Assembly (NCBI GenBank): GCA_035566015.1 | Contig: DATMRS010000017.1 | Span: 46,259 to 110,258 of the forward strand | DNA: 64,000 bases | Direction of reading: 5' to 3' | DNA from: DATMRS01 sp035566015 | Lineage (GTDB): Bacteria > Pseudomonadota > Alphaproteobacteria > Sphingomonadales > Sphingomonadaceae | Shown: positions 34,100-42,601 of the stretch, one piece after another | Layout: every line of letters starts with the position of its first letter | How positions within the stretch are numbered: the stretch's first letter is position 1 | Program-made: the position numbers and the translations under genes | The notes under the pieces: model-generated | The model's database searches: none | The model's input: the letters and a program-made list of their open reading frames with translations, nothing else | Told to the model about the DNA's origin: nothing

Positions 34100-35058
34100 T
34101 GGGGCAGCCGCTCGGCTATCTCGACGCGGCGGGCGCACGCGCCTGGGGCGTCCTCCCCCTCACCTGGTTCACACTGATCGTCTCCATCCTCGTCTGCCTG
34201 ATCGTCGGCATCCTCCTGTGGCTGGGCGTGCGGCGCGCGCTGGCGAACGGCGGCCCGGCGGAAACCCGCGCCACCCCGGTGGAGCGCGGCGGCAACGGCG
34301 TCCGCTGGATCGTCATCGGCCTGATCCTGACGGCGGTGCCGCTGTTTGCGACGCTGGTCTGGACGATGGTCGCGCTCGCCGCCGTATCGGGGCCGCCCGA
34401 TCATCCGGCGCTGGTGCTCGACGTGACGGCGCATCAATGGTGGTGGGAAGTCAAATATAACGGATCGAACCCATCCCGGGGCTTCACGACCGCCAATGAG
34501 ATTCACGTACCCATAGGCGTGCCGATCCTCGTGCGCCTCCATGGCGGCGACGTGATCCACAGCTTCTGGGTGCCCAAGCTGACGGGCAAGACCGACGCCA
34601 TTCCCGGCCAGACCAACCAAAGCTGGATCGAAGCTGACAAGCCCGGCCGCTACCGAGGCCAGTGCACCGAATTTTGCGGCGCCCAGCATAGCAAGATGGG
34701 TTTCGAGGTGGTTGCGGAGCCGATGGCGGACTTCGAAAAGTGGCGAGCCCGTCAGTTGCAGACCGCCCCGCCGCCCGCGACGCCAGCGCAGGTGCGCGGC
34801 CTGGCGCTGGTCGAGTATCGCTGCGGACTGTGCCACACGGTTCGCGGGACGAGTGCGGGCGCCGTCACCGGCCCCGACCTAACCCATCTGATGAGCCGGC
34901 GCACGATCGCCGCCGGCATGCTCCCCAACAATCCGGGCACCCTTTCCGGCTGGATACAGGACCCGCAGGGCGTAAAACCGGGCGCGCTGATGCCCGCCCA
35001 ATATCTTTCCGGCCAGCAGCTCTCCGATGTTCGCGCCTATCTGGAGACGCTCAAATGA
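34096..35058 (+). CDS. coxB: Cytochrome c oxidase subunit II with fused cytochrome c
   Basis: The 320-residue subunit II has two transmembrane segments (about res. 20-45 and 70-100), a cupredoxin domain with a complete CuA site (His in VIHSFWVPKL, then CTEFCGAQHSKM), and a C-terminal cytochrome c domain with CGLCH and later LMSRRTIAAGML. The fused haem classifies the enzyme as caa3. It receives electrons from soluble or membrane cytochromes c and passes them to subunit I. ATG 34096 overlaps the upstream stop; ATG 34099 is an alternative. The stop overlaps subunit I by 4 nt, showing tight coupling. Confidence 0.94.
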   Translation: MMGQPLGYLDAAGARAWGVLPLTWFTLIVSILVCLIVGILLWLGVRRALANGGPAETRATPVERGGNGVRWIVIGLILTAVPLFATLVWTMVALAAVSGPPDHPALVLDVTAHQWWWEVKYNGSNPSRGFTTANEIHVPIGVPILVRLHGGDVIHSFWVPKLTGKTDAIPGQTNQSWIEADKPGRYRGQCTEFCGAQHSKMGFEVVAEPMADFEKWRARQLQTAPPPATPAQVRGLALVEYRCGLCHTVRGTSAGAVTGPDLTHLMSRRTIAAGMLPNNPGTLSGWIQDPQGVKPGALMPAQYLSGQQLSDVRAYLETLK

Positions 35059-36995
35059 AACCGGCCGATTATCGCACGCCGAAGGTCGACGCGAGCAGCG
35101 TGGAGCATGAGGCTCATCTGCTGAAATTGTGGGAAACGGCGCCCGGCCTGCGTGGATTCCTGAGCACCGTGGATCATAAGGAGATAGGCAAACGCTACAT
35201 CGTTACCGCGTTCCTTTTCCTGTTCCTCGGCGGGATCGAGGCGCTGGTGATGCGCCTGCAACTTGCGGGGCCCGACAAGACCCTGCTGACCCCCGAACAA
35301 TATAATGAGCTATTCTCGACGCACGGGATGACGATGATCTTCCTCTATGCGTCGCCGATCCTGTCCGGCTTTTCCAATTATCTGTGGCCGCTGCTCCTCG
35401 GCAGCCGCGACATGGCCTTTCCCCGGCTCAACGCGCTCAGCTACTGGATCTATCTCGCGGCGGGACTGTTCCTCTATGCCGGCTTCCTCACCGGCAACGG
35501 CCCTAATGACGGCTGGTTCAACTACGTCCCTTATGCCTCGCGCGACTATAATCCGGGGCTGAACCAGGATTTCTACGCATTGGGGATGGTATTCCTCGGC
35601 ATATCGACGACGATCGGCGCGGCCAATTTCATCGTCACCGCCTTCCGCACCCGTGCGCCGGGCATGTCGATCAATCGTCTGCCGATCCTCGTCTGGGGCA
35701 CGCTGACCGCGAGCGTGGCCAACCTGATCGTCGTGCCCGCCGTCAGCCTGGCCTTCTTCCTGCTGTGGATGGACCGGCAATATGGCACCCATTTCTTCGA
35801 TCCGCAGGGCAATGGACAGCCGCTGCTATGGCAGCATCTGTTCTGGATATTCGGCCACCCGTGGGTCTATGCGATCGTGCTGCCCGCGATGGGTATGGTG
35901 TCGGACGGCCTGCCCGTCTTCTGCCGGCGGCCGCTCGTCGGCTATTCGCTGGTGGCGCTGGCGACGGTCGCGACGATGATCCTGGGCTTCGGCGTCTGGG
36001 TGCACCACATGTTCGCGACCGGCCTGCCGGGACTCAGCCTTTCCTTCTTTTCCGGCGCGTCGATCATCATCACCTTTCCCTCGGCGGTGGCGATCTTCGC
36101 CTGGCTGGCGACGATCTGGCTGGGGCGGCCCGTCATCACCACCGCCTTCCTGTTTTTCGCCTCGATGATCCTGCTGTTCGTGATCGGCGGCGTTTCGGGC
36201 TTCATGACCGCCAGCGTGCCGGTCGACTGGCAACTGACCGACACCTATTTCATCGTCGCGCACCTCCATTATGTCCTGATCGGCATCAACGTCTTCCCCG
36301 TCGTTGGCGCGACCTATTTCTGGTTTCCCAAGATGACGGGCCGCCTGATGGATGAGCGGCTGGGGCGCTGGAATTTCTGGACGATGTTCCTGGGCTTCAA
36401 TATCGGCTTCCTGCCGATGCACCTCACCGGCCTCTACGGGATGCCACGCCGCATCTACACCTATCCCGCGGGCATGGGCTGGAGCACGCTCAATCTCGTC
36501 ACCTCGATCGGCAGCTTCCTGTTCGCCGTCGGCGTGCTGCTATTCCTGATCAATGTGGTGAAAAGCTGGCGTAGCGGATCGCCCGCCGGCGCCAATCCTT
36601 GGGATGCGCCAACCCTCGAATGGGCCACCTCCTCGCCGCCGCCGCCCTATAATTTCGCGATCATCCCCACGGTCGCCTCGCGCCACCCGTTGTGGGAGGG
36701 CCGGCTGGATGAGGAAGGCGCCGTCTCGTCCCTCGATCGCGGCATGCTGCTTGCCGAGGGGAAGGAGACGATCGGCACGTCGGCGCTCGACGGTGCGCCG
36801 GACATGGTGCTTGAAATGCCCGAGGACAGCTATGCGCCGCTCCTCCTCGCGGCCGGCCTTTCAATCTTGTTCGCCGGCCTGCTTCTCCGGCTGTGGCCGG
36901 TGACGGCCGTAGGTGGGACAGTCGTTGCCCTGTCGGCGCTGGGCTGGCTGTGGCCGCGCCGCGAACTGCGCGAGCGGGAGGCCGCCCATGCCTGA
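35055..36995 (+). CDS. coxA: Cytochrome c oxidase subunit I with atypical proton-channel residues
   Basis: The 646-residue subunit I reduces oxygen at a haem a3-CuB centre in the inner membrane. Low-spin haem ligand HGMTMIF, CuB ligands in FGHPWVY and WVHHMFATG, and haem ligands in VAHLHYVLIG are intact. D-channel Asp is kept in SRDMAFPRLN. Two key residues are changed: the Glu in the canonical GHPEVY is Trp, and the canonical PTGIKIFSW Lys is Ala in PSAVAIFAW. It also lacks the YSHP motif of A2 oxidases. Its C-terminus carries an extra two or so TM helices as in caa3 oxidases. It overlaps subunit III by 8 nt. Confidence 0.92.
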   Translation: MKPADYRTPKVDASSVEHEAHLLKLWETAPGLRGFLSTVDHKEIGKRYIVTAFLFLFLGGIEALVMRLQLAGPDKTLLTPEQYNELFSTHGMTMIFLYASPILSGFSNYLWPLLLGSRDMAFPRLNALSYWIYLAAGLFLYAGFLTGNGPNDGWFNYVPYASRDYNPGLNQDFYALGMVFLGISTTIGAANFIVTAFRTRAPGMSINRLPILVWGTLTASVANLIVVPAVSLAFFLLWMDRQYGTHFFDPQGNGQPLLWQHLFWIFGHPWVYAIVLPAMGMVSDGLPVFCRRPLVGYSLVALATVATMILGFGVWVHHMFATGLPGLSLSFFSGASIIITFPSAVAIFAWLATIWLGRPVITTAFLFFASMILLFVIGGVSGFMTASVPVDWQLTDTYFIVAHLHYVLIGINVFPVVGATYFWFPKMTGRLMDERLGRWNFWTMFLGFNIGFLPMHLTGLYGMPRRIYTYPAGMGWSTLNLVTSIGSFLFAVGVLLFLINVVKSWRSGSPAGANPWDAPTLEWATSSPPPPYNFAIIPTVASRHPLWEGRLDEEGAVSSLDRGMLLAEGKETIGTSALDGAPDMVLEMPEDSYAPLLLAAGLSILFAGLLLRLWPVTAVGGTVVALSALGWLWPRRELREREAAHA

Positions 36996-37599
36996 AGTCG
37001 CGCTGGCCGAGCCCAGGGACCTGCCGGTCGGCCCGACCGGGCGCCGCGGGCTCGGCTCCTGGGGTGTCGGCACGCTGATCGCGAGCGAAGCCGCGCTCTT
37101 CGGTTATCTGCTGTTCGCTTATTTCTATACCGGCGCGGCCGCGCCGGGCGCATGGGTGCTGGAGGCAGAGCCTTCGCTCAAGCTGGCGCTGCCCAACACG
37201 ATCCTCCTGCTGCTGTCGAGCGTCGCGGCATGGTTTGGCGAGAGCGGCGTGCTGAAGGGGCGGCGCGGCCGGGCGCTGACAGGCTTCGGGCTGGCGTTCG
37301 TGATGGGGGCGGTGTTCGCGCTCGTCCAATGGTTCGAGTGGCAGGCGAAGCCGTTCGGCATCGGCGCGTCGAGCTATGCCTCGCTCTATTTCGTGACGAC
37401 GGGTTTCCATATGGCGCATGTCCTTGTCGGCATCGCCATATTGGCGGCGCTCTTCTGCTGGACGGCGCTGGATTATTTCAGCCCCCGCCGGCGGCTCACC
37501 GTCACCGCCGGCGTCCTCTACTGGCACTTTGTCGACCTGGTCTGGCTGTTCGTCTTCGCTACCTATTATATCACGCCTTATCTGGGGTTCGGCACATGA
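36988..37599 (+). CDS. coxC: Cytochrome c oxidase subunit III
   Basis: The 203-residue membrane protein has five helices and the subunit III motifs GTLIASEAALFGYLLFAYFY, VLEAEPSLKLALPNT, FGIGASSYASLYFVTTGFHMAHVLVGI (with the conserved acidic/His helix) and YWHFVDLVWLFVFATYYI. It stabilises the catalytic core. The real start is ATG 36988 inside the end of coxA; the frame reaching back to 36913 is shadow. The stop overlaps the next gene's ATG (ATGA), keeping the operon continuous. Confidence 0.92.
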   Translation: MPEVALAEPRDLPVGPTGRRGLGSWGVGTLIASEAALFGYLLFAYFYTGAAAPGAWVLEAEPSLKLALPNTILLLLSSVAAWFGESGVLKGRRGRALTGFGLAFVMGAVFALVQWFEWQAKPFGIGASSYASLYFVTTGFHMAHVLVGIAILAALFCWTALDYFSPRRRLTVTAGVLYWHFVDLVWLFVFATYYITPYLGFGT

Positions 37600-38042
37600 A
37601 TGCCCGACATGAAGCGCTTCCCCATCATCCCGCGCCGCATCGGGAGCGGGTCGCGCTCCATGAGAGCCTGTTCGGCGTGGCGGGCGGGCCGATCGCCTGG
37701 TTCGTCCAGCTCTGCGCCGGCTATGCGTTGGCAAGCTGGCCCTGCTTTCCGAACAGCGATCGCGGCATCGCTCCCCTGCCCGGCTATGGCTGGACATGGC
37801 CGGCGATGATCGTGGTGCTGGTCGCCGGCGTGCTGGTGGCCTTCGCCGCTTTCCTCGTCTCGTGGCGGGTCTTCCGTCGGACGCGTGAGGAAGCCGGCGG
37901 CGGCGAGCATGAGTTGCTGGAAGTAGGAACGGGCCGTAGCCGCTTCCTTGCGCTCTGGGGCATGATCCTCGGGGGGAGCTTCACCATCGCGACCGCGCTC
38001 GACGCCGTCGCCTTCATCCTGCTGCCGCGATGCGCCGGCTGA
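37596..38042 (+). CDS. Small membrane protein of the oxidase operon, unknown function
   Basis: The 148-residue protein has a His-rich N-terminus (HEALPHHPAPHRERVALHES) and three hydrophobic segments (about res. 26-48, 62-88 and 118-145), with GVAGGPIAWFVQLCAGYALASWPCF standing out. I do not recognise a named family, but its place between subunit III and a cytochrome c, with overlaps at both ends, indicates a role in the oxidase. The His cluster could bind a metal such as copper. Start ATG 37596 overlaps the coxC stop. The longer frame from 37152 is only a shadow. Confidence 0.75.
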   Translation: MNARHEALPHHPAPHRERVALHESLFGVAGGPIAWFVQLCAGYALASWPCFPNSDRGIAPLPGYGWTWPAMIVVLVAGVLVAFAAFLVSWRVFRRTREEAGGGEHELLEVGTGRSRFLALWGMILGGSFTIATALDAVAFILLPRCAG

Positions 38043-38371
38043 TCCCCCTCATGGCGCTCGGCCTTCTCGCGTCCTGCGGGAAGGGTGACCACTATGCCGA
38101 GGCGAAGGCGCTCATCGCCGCCAATTGCGTCGCCTGCCATATCGTGCCGGGCGTCCCCGCCGCCACGGGCACCGTGGGTCCCTCGCTGGCCGGGGTAGGT
38201 CGCCGCAAGGTACTCGCGGGTCGCTTCCCGAATACGCCCGCGACGATGGCGCGCTGGATCGAGCATCCGCAGGCGATGTTGCCGGGCACCGCCATGCCCG
38301 AAATGGGCTTTACCGCCGCACAGGCGCGCACCATCGCCACCTATCTCTACACGCTGGATGATGAAAAATGA
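38030..38371 (+). CDS. Cytochrome c lipoprotein (single haem)
   Basis: The 113-residue protein starts with a lipoprotein signal (LGLLASCGKG, lipobox Cys near res. 16) and a haem site CVACH (res. 33-37) with GPSLAGVGRR after it and the Met ligand region GTAMPEMGF. It would shuttle electrons between the PQQ dehydrogenase and the caa3 oxidase while anchored to the membrane. It overlaps the previous gene by 13 nt and the dehydrogenase by 4 nt. Position and coupling strongly support that role. Confidence 0.86.
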   Translation: MRRLIPLMALGLLASCGKGDHYAEAKALIAANCVACHIVPGVPAATGTVGPSLAGVGRRKVLAGRFPNTPATMARWIEHPQAMLPGTAMPEMGFTAAQARTIATYLYTLDDEK

Positions 38372-40230
38372 GATGCTTACGCCTGCTTCCCGCGCTCACG
38401 CTTTTTCCCATGTCGGTGGCCGCGCAAACGGTGCCGCCCCCGGTGCCCGCGAACGAGGTGTTCACGCGTGAGCAGATCGGGCACGCGCTCGCGGCGCCGA
38501 CCCCGAATGCGGGGCGCACGCACGCTAACGTCCCGCGCGATGACGGCCAGTGGACGATGCCGTCCAAAAATTATGCGGGCACCCGCTATTCGGCGATGAA
38601 CGAGATCACGCCCGCGAACGTGCGCAACCTGAAGCCGGTCGTCACCTTTTCGCTGGGCGTGAACAAGGGGCAGGAGGCCGCGCCGATCGTGGCGGACGGC
38701 ACGATGTATATCGTGACCGCCTATCCCAATTACGTCTATGCACTCGATCTCACCAAGCCCGGCGCGCCGCTCAAGTGGAAATTCGCGCCGAAGCCTCTGC
38801 CAGCCAGCCAGGGCGTCGCCTGCTGTGATGTGGTCAATCGCGGCGGAACGATCAGCAACGGCAAATATATCTTCAACACGCTCGACGGGCAGACGATCGC
38901 GATCAACGTCAGGACGGGCAAGGCGGTGTGGCGCACCAAGCTCGGCAACATCAACAAGGGTGAGACGATCACGATGGCGCCGCTGGTCGCCGACGGGAAG
39001 GTCTATGTCGGCAATTCGGGCGGCGAACTGGGCGTGCGCGGCTGGATCGCGGCACTCGACGAGAAGAGCGGCAAGCTGCTGTGGAAGGCCTATAATACAG
39101 GGCCGGACAAGGATGTGCTGATCGGTCCCGCCTTCAGGCCCTTCTACGCGGCCGATCGCGGCAAGGACCTCGGCGTGAAGACCTGGCCGCCCGAGGCCTG
39201 GAAGATCGGCGGCGGCAATGTCTGGGGATGGGTCAGCTATGATCCCGAACTGGGCGTGATCTATCACGGCACGGGCAATCCCGGTCCCTGGAATCAGGAG
39301 CAGCGGCCCGGCGACAACAAATGGACGACCGGCATCTTCGCGCGCGATCCCGATACGGGTGCCGCCAAATGGTATTATCAGTTCACGCCGCATGACGAGC
39401 ATGATTATGACGGGATCAACGAGCAGATATTGCTCGACATGCCGTTTGCCGGGAAGATGCGGAAGGTGCTCGTCCGGCCCGAGCGCAACGGCTATGTCTA
39501 TGTTATCGAGCGCACGACCGGGCGCGTGCTGTCTGCCGATCCTTTCGGACCCGTCAATTCCTCCAAGGGCGTCGATCTCAAGACCGGGCGGCTGATCGTC
39601 AACAAGGCGAAGGAAACGAAGCTCGGCCAGGTGGTCCGCAATATCTGCCCCACCGCGTCGGGCGCGAAGGACTGGAACCCCTCCTCATTCAGTCCGCGAA
39701 CAGGGCTGATCTACATTCCGCACGAAAATCTGTGCATGGACTGGATGAACCTCGAGGTGAGCTACATCTCCGGCACGCCCTATGTCGGCGCAGAGGTGCA
39801 TATGAAGCCGGGCCCCGGCGGCCATCGCGGCGAATTGACGGCGTGGGATCCCGTCCGGCGCCGTCCGGTCTGGACGGTGAAGGAGAATTTCCCCGTCTGG
39901 TCGGGCACCGTCGTCACCGGCGGCGATGTCGTTTTCTATGGAACGATGGACGGCTGGTTCAAGGCGGTCGACGCGCGCACGGGCAAGCTGCTGTGGCGGT
40001 TCAAGGCGGATAGCGGCATCATCAGCCAGCCGGTCAGCTATCGCGGGCCCGACGGGCACCAATATATCGCCGTGCTTTCGGGCGTGGGCGGCTGGGCGGG
40101 GGCGGTCGTGTCGGGGCCTGTCGATCCGCGCGACGGATCGGCCGCGCTCGGCTTCGTCAACGCCATGTCCGATCTTCCCAAATATTCCACCGCCGGAGGG
40201 ACGCTTTATGTCTTCGCGCTTCCGCACTGA
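38368..40230 (+). CDS. PQQ-dependent alcohol dehydrogenase with lanthanide signature
   Basis: The 620-residue periplasmic enzyme is a PQQ propeller protein with a signal peptide (res. 1-19, ending VAAQ). The adjacent Cys152-Cys153 (ACCDVVNRGG), metal ligands Glu220 (GGELGVRGW) and Asn304 (GTGNPGPWN), and catalytic Asp346 are visible. The segment DEHDYDGINE places a second Asp (348) two residues after the catalytic one, which marks lanthanide-dependent XoxF/PedH-type enzymes. It has no haem domain, unlike the copy at 9430. It oxidises alcohols and passes electrons to the cytochromes c on either side. The substrate is not fixed by sequence: methanol, ethanol or larger alcohols are possible. Confidence 0.9.
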   Translation: MRCLRLLPALTLFPMSVAAQTVPPPVPANEVFTREQIGHALAAPTPNAGRTHANVPRDDGQWTMPSKNYAGTRYSAMNEITPANVRNLKPVVTFSLGVNKGQEAAPIVADGTMYIVTAYPNYVYALDLTKPGAPLKWKFAPKPLPASQGVACCDVVNRGGTISNGKYIFNTLDGQTIAINVRTGKAVWRTKLGNINKGETITMAPLVADGKVYVGNSGGELGVRGWIAALDEKSGKLLWKAYNTGPDKDVLIGPAFRPFYAADRGKDLGVKTWPPEAWKIGGGNVWGWVSYDPELGVIYHGTGNPGPWNQEQRPGDNKWTTGIFARDPDTGAAKWYYQFTPHDEHDYDGINEQILLDMPFAGKMRKVLVRPERNGYVYVIERTTGRVLSADPFGPVNSSKGVDLKTGRLIVNKAKETKLGQVVRNICPTASGAKDWNPSSFSPRTGLIYIPHENLCMDWMNLEVSYISGTPYVGAEVHMKPGPGGHRGELTAWDPVRRRPVWTVKENFPVWSGTVVTGGDVVFYGTMDGWFKAVDARTGKLLWRFKADSGIISQPVSYRGPDGHQYIAVLSGVGGWAGAVVSGPVDPRDGSAALGFVNAMSDLPKYSTAGGTLYVFALPH

Positions 40231-40789
40231 GGCCGTGGGGCTCGCCCTCCTGCTGCTCGCCGGCTGCGACAAGGGGCAAGAGGAACAGGGGATGCCGGCG
40301 CAGCAACCGATCACGCAAGGCGTGATAGACAGCGCGCTTGCCCCGGGATCGAGCGCGCCCGCCGTAACCGAGGACCCACGCGCCGCCGCTTATTATGACA
40401 ATGCCGACGCCGTGAACACCGGCAAGCGATTGTTCCATCAATATAATTGTTCGGGCTGCCACTCGAACGGCGGCGGCGGCATGGGGCCGTCGCTGATGGA
40501 CGATGAGTGGATCTATGGCGGCCGCCTGACGCAAATACATCAGACGCTGGTCGAGGGACGGCCCAACGGCATGCCCGCCTGGGGCGGACGGATACCCGAC
40601 GAGCAGCTCTGGCAGATTTCCGCTTATGTCCGTTCGATGTCGTTACCGGCGACATTGGCGGCGCAGAACGGGCCGACGCCGTCACAGTCCCCCGCCCCCG
40701 TGCCAAGAGCAGCCGATCAGCATGCCGGTTGGGCGCCGCCGCCCGACACGACTAACGATTATACGACAACGACGATGGGGCCGGGGTGA
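40208..40789 (+). CDS. Cytochrome c lipoprotein, XoxG-like
   Basis: The 193-residue protein has a lipoprotein signal (VGLALLLLAGCDKGQ), a single cytochrome c domain with CSGCHS, GMGPSLMDDEW and the Met-ligand region GRPNGMPAWGGRI, and a disordered C-terminal tail rich in Pro, Thr and Ala. It is likely the direct electron acceptor of the PQQ dehydrogenase upstream, like XoxG/PedF-type cytochromes. The ATG at 40208 follows a GGAGGG site and overlaps the dehydrogenase stop by 23 nt. The following GTG start overlaps its stop codon. Confidence 0.86.
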   Translation: MSSRFRTEAVGLALLLLAGCDKGQEEQGMPAQQPITQGVIDSALAPGSSAPAVTEDPRAAAYYDNADAVNTGKRLFHQYNCSGCHSNGGGGMGPSLMDDEWIYGGRLTQIHQTLVEGRPNGMPAWGGRIPDEQLWQISAYVRSMSLPATLAAQNGPTPSQSPAPVPRAADQHAGWAPPPDTTNDYTTTTMGPG

Positions 40790-41742
40790 GACATTATCCG
40801 CTGCTGTTGCTGGCGCTGCTCGCCACACCAGTCTTTGCCGATACCGTTTATGTTTCCGATGAGCAGGCGAACGTGCTGCGCGTCGTCAACGGCCAGACGG
40901 GCGCGGTAAAGGGCGCGATCGCAGTCGGCGCGCGTCCGCGCGGCATGGCGCTCTCCCCCGACGGGCGCACGCTCTACGTCGCGGCGGGCGACGCCAACCG
41001 GATCGATGCCATCGATCTCGCGACAGGAAAGGTGGTGCGCCACCTCGATTCCGGCACCGATCCCGAACGGTTCGTCGTCAGCCCCGACGGCAAGCGCCTT
41101 TACATCGCCAATGAGGATCATAGCGCCGTATCCTTTTTCGATCTGCCGGCGAACAAGGTGGTACGCGAGGTGCGCGTCGGCCCGGAGCCGGAGGGCATGG
41201 CGGTCAGCCCCGATGGCCGACTGGTAGTCGCGACGTCGGAGGGCGCCAGCACCGTCCATTTCATCGATGCGACGACGGGCGCATTGATCGATAGCGCGCT
41301 GGTCGGTTCGCGCCCCCGCGCCGCCCTGTTCCTCGATCACGGCAAGCGGCTCTGGGTCACGTCCGAGCTTCGGGGCACGATCAGTGTCTTCGACGTGGCC
41401 ACGCGCAAGATCGCCGCGATCATCGATCTGCAAAAGATGCTGCCCGACATCGATCCGGTGCAGGCCGTCGAGCTTGCTGCCACGCGGGACGGCAAGCGCA
41501 TCTTCGTGGCGCTGGGCCGCGGCGATCACGTCGCGGAGATCGATCCGGCGACGCGCGAGGTCGTGCGCACCTTTCCGGTCGGCAACCGCAACTGGGGCAT
41601 AACGCTCTCGCCCGACGAGAAGCGTCTCTACGCGGTGGCCGGCCTTTCGGGAGACATGACCGTGATCGATCTGGTGGCCAATCGGGTGATACGTACCGTG
41701 AAGTTGGGAGGACGTCCCTGGGGCGTGGTGGCGACGCCATGA
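40786..41742 (+). CDS. Periplasmic YVTN beta-propeller of PQQ systems
   Basis: This 318-residue protein has a signal peptide (LLLLALLATPVFA) and seven or so repeats of the YVTN/NHL type, seen as MALSPDGRTLYVAAGDANRIDAID, FVVSPDGKRLYIANEDHSAVSFFD and similar blocks. It belongs to the family of beta-propellers associated with PQQ-dependent catabolism; the biochemical role is unsettled. The GTG start at 40786 overlaps the stop of the cytochrome. It is part of the same operon, so a role in maturation or electron transfer of the PQQ enzyme is likely. Confidence 0.85.
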   Translation: MRHYPLLLLALLATPVFADTVYVSDEQANVLRVVNGQTGAVKGAIAVGARPRGMALSPDGRTLYVAAGDANRIDAIDLATGKVVRHLDSGTDPERFVVSPDGKRLYIANEDHSAVSFFDLPANKVVREVRVGPEPEGMAVSPDGRLVVATSEGASTVHFIDATTGALIDSALVGSRPRAALFLDHGKRLWVTSELRGTISVFDVATRKIAAIIDLQKMLPDIDPVQAVELAATRDGKRIFVALGRGDHVAEIDPATREVVRTFPVGNRNWGITLSPDEKRLYAVAGLSGDMTVIDLVANRVIRTVKLGGRPWGVVATP

Positions 41743-42530
41743 GCGCGTTGCTGCTCGGTATCCTGTTGCAGGCCGCGCCCGCGCCGGCACAACCGCGCGA
41801 GCTGGTGGTCTGCGCGGATCCCAACAACCTGCCCTTCTCCAATCGCGCGGGCGAGGGATTTGAGAACAAGATCGCCGCGCTGCTGGCGCGCGATCTCGGT
41901 GCAAAGATCAGCTATATCTGGTGGGCGCAGCGGCGCGGCTATGTCCGCAACACGCTGAACGAGGCGAAGTGCGACATCTGGCCGGGTGTGGCAAGCGGCG
42001 TCGAAATGGTCGCGACTACAAGGCCTTATTACCGTTCCACCTATGTCTTCCTGACGCGCAAGGACAGGCCGCTGGGCGGCCTCACCCTCGACGATCCGCG
42101 CCTCAAGTCGCTGTCGATCGGCGTGCAGATGGTGGGCGACGATGCGATGAACACGCCGCCCGCTCATGCGATGGCCAGCCGGGGGCTGATCGACAATATC
42201 CGCGGCTATATGCTTTACGGTGATTATCAGCAGCCCAACCCGCCGTCCGCAATCATCGATGCCGTCGCCAAAGGCGATGTGGACGTTGCCCTCGTCTGGG
42301 GGCCGCTTGCCGGCTATTTCGCACAGCGATCGGCGGTGCCGCTTCGGATCGAGCCGGTGACTCCCTGGCTCGATCAGGCGCAATGGCCAATGGTCTATGA
42401 CATTTCGGTGGGGGTTCGCCGCGACGAACCTGGCCTTCGCAAGGCGATCGAAGCCGTCCTGGAGAAGGAAAAACCTACGATAGACGCACTATTGCGCGAC
42501 TATGGCGTGCCCGCGCCAGCGGGCGATTGA
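41739..42530 (+). CDS. MoxJ/XoxJ-like periplasmic solute-binding protein
   Basis: The 263-residue protein has a short signal peptide and the fold of a periplasmic substrate-binding protein, of the group tied to quinoprotein dehydrogenases (MoxJ/XoxJ). LVVCADPNNLPFSNRAGEGFENKIAALLARDLG is the family N-terminal motif, and DIWPGVASGVEMVATTRPYYRSTYVFL follows. MoxJ-type proteins help activate or assemble methanol dehydrogenase rather than transport solutes. Its start overlaps the propeller gene by 4 nt. It is the last gene of the run that starts at 33356. Confidence 0.86.
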   Translation: MSALLLGILLQAAPAPAQPRELVVCADPNNLPFSNRAGEGFENKIAALLARDLGAKISYIWWAQRRGYVRNTLNEAKCDIWPGVASGVEMVATTRPYYRSTYVFLTRKDRPLGGLTLDDPRLKSLSIGVQMVGDDAMNTPPAHAMASRGLIDNIRGYMLYGDYQQPNPPSAIIDAVAKGDVDVALVWGPLAGYFAQRSAVPLRIEPVTPWLDQAQWPMVYDISVGVRRDEPGLRKAIEAVLEKEKPTIDALLRDYGVPAPAGD

Positions 42531-42601
42531 CGCGCCCGCGATCCGCCGCCTAGCTGATCGTCGAACGCGGCAAAGCCGCCGACGCGATCAAGGAGCGACG
42601 C

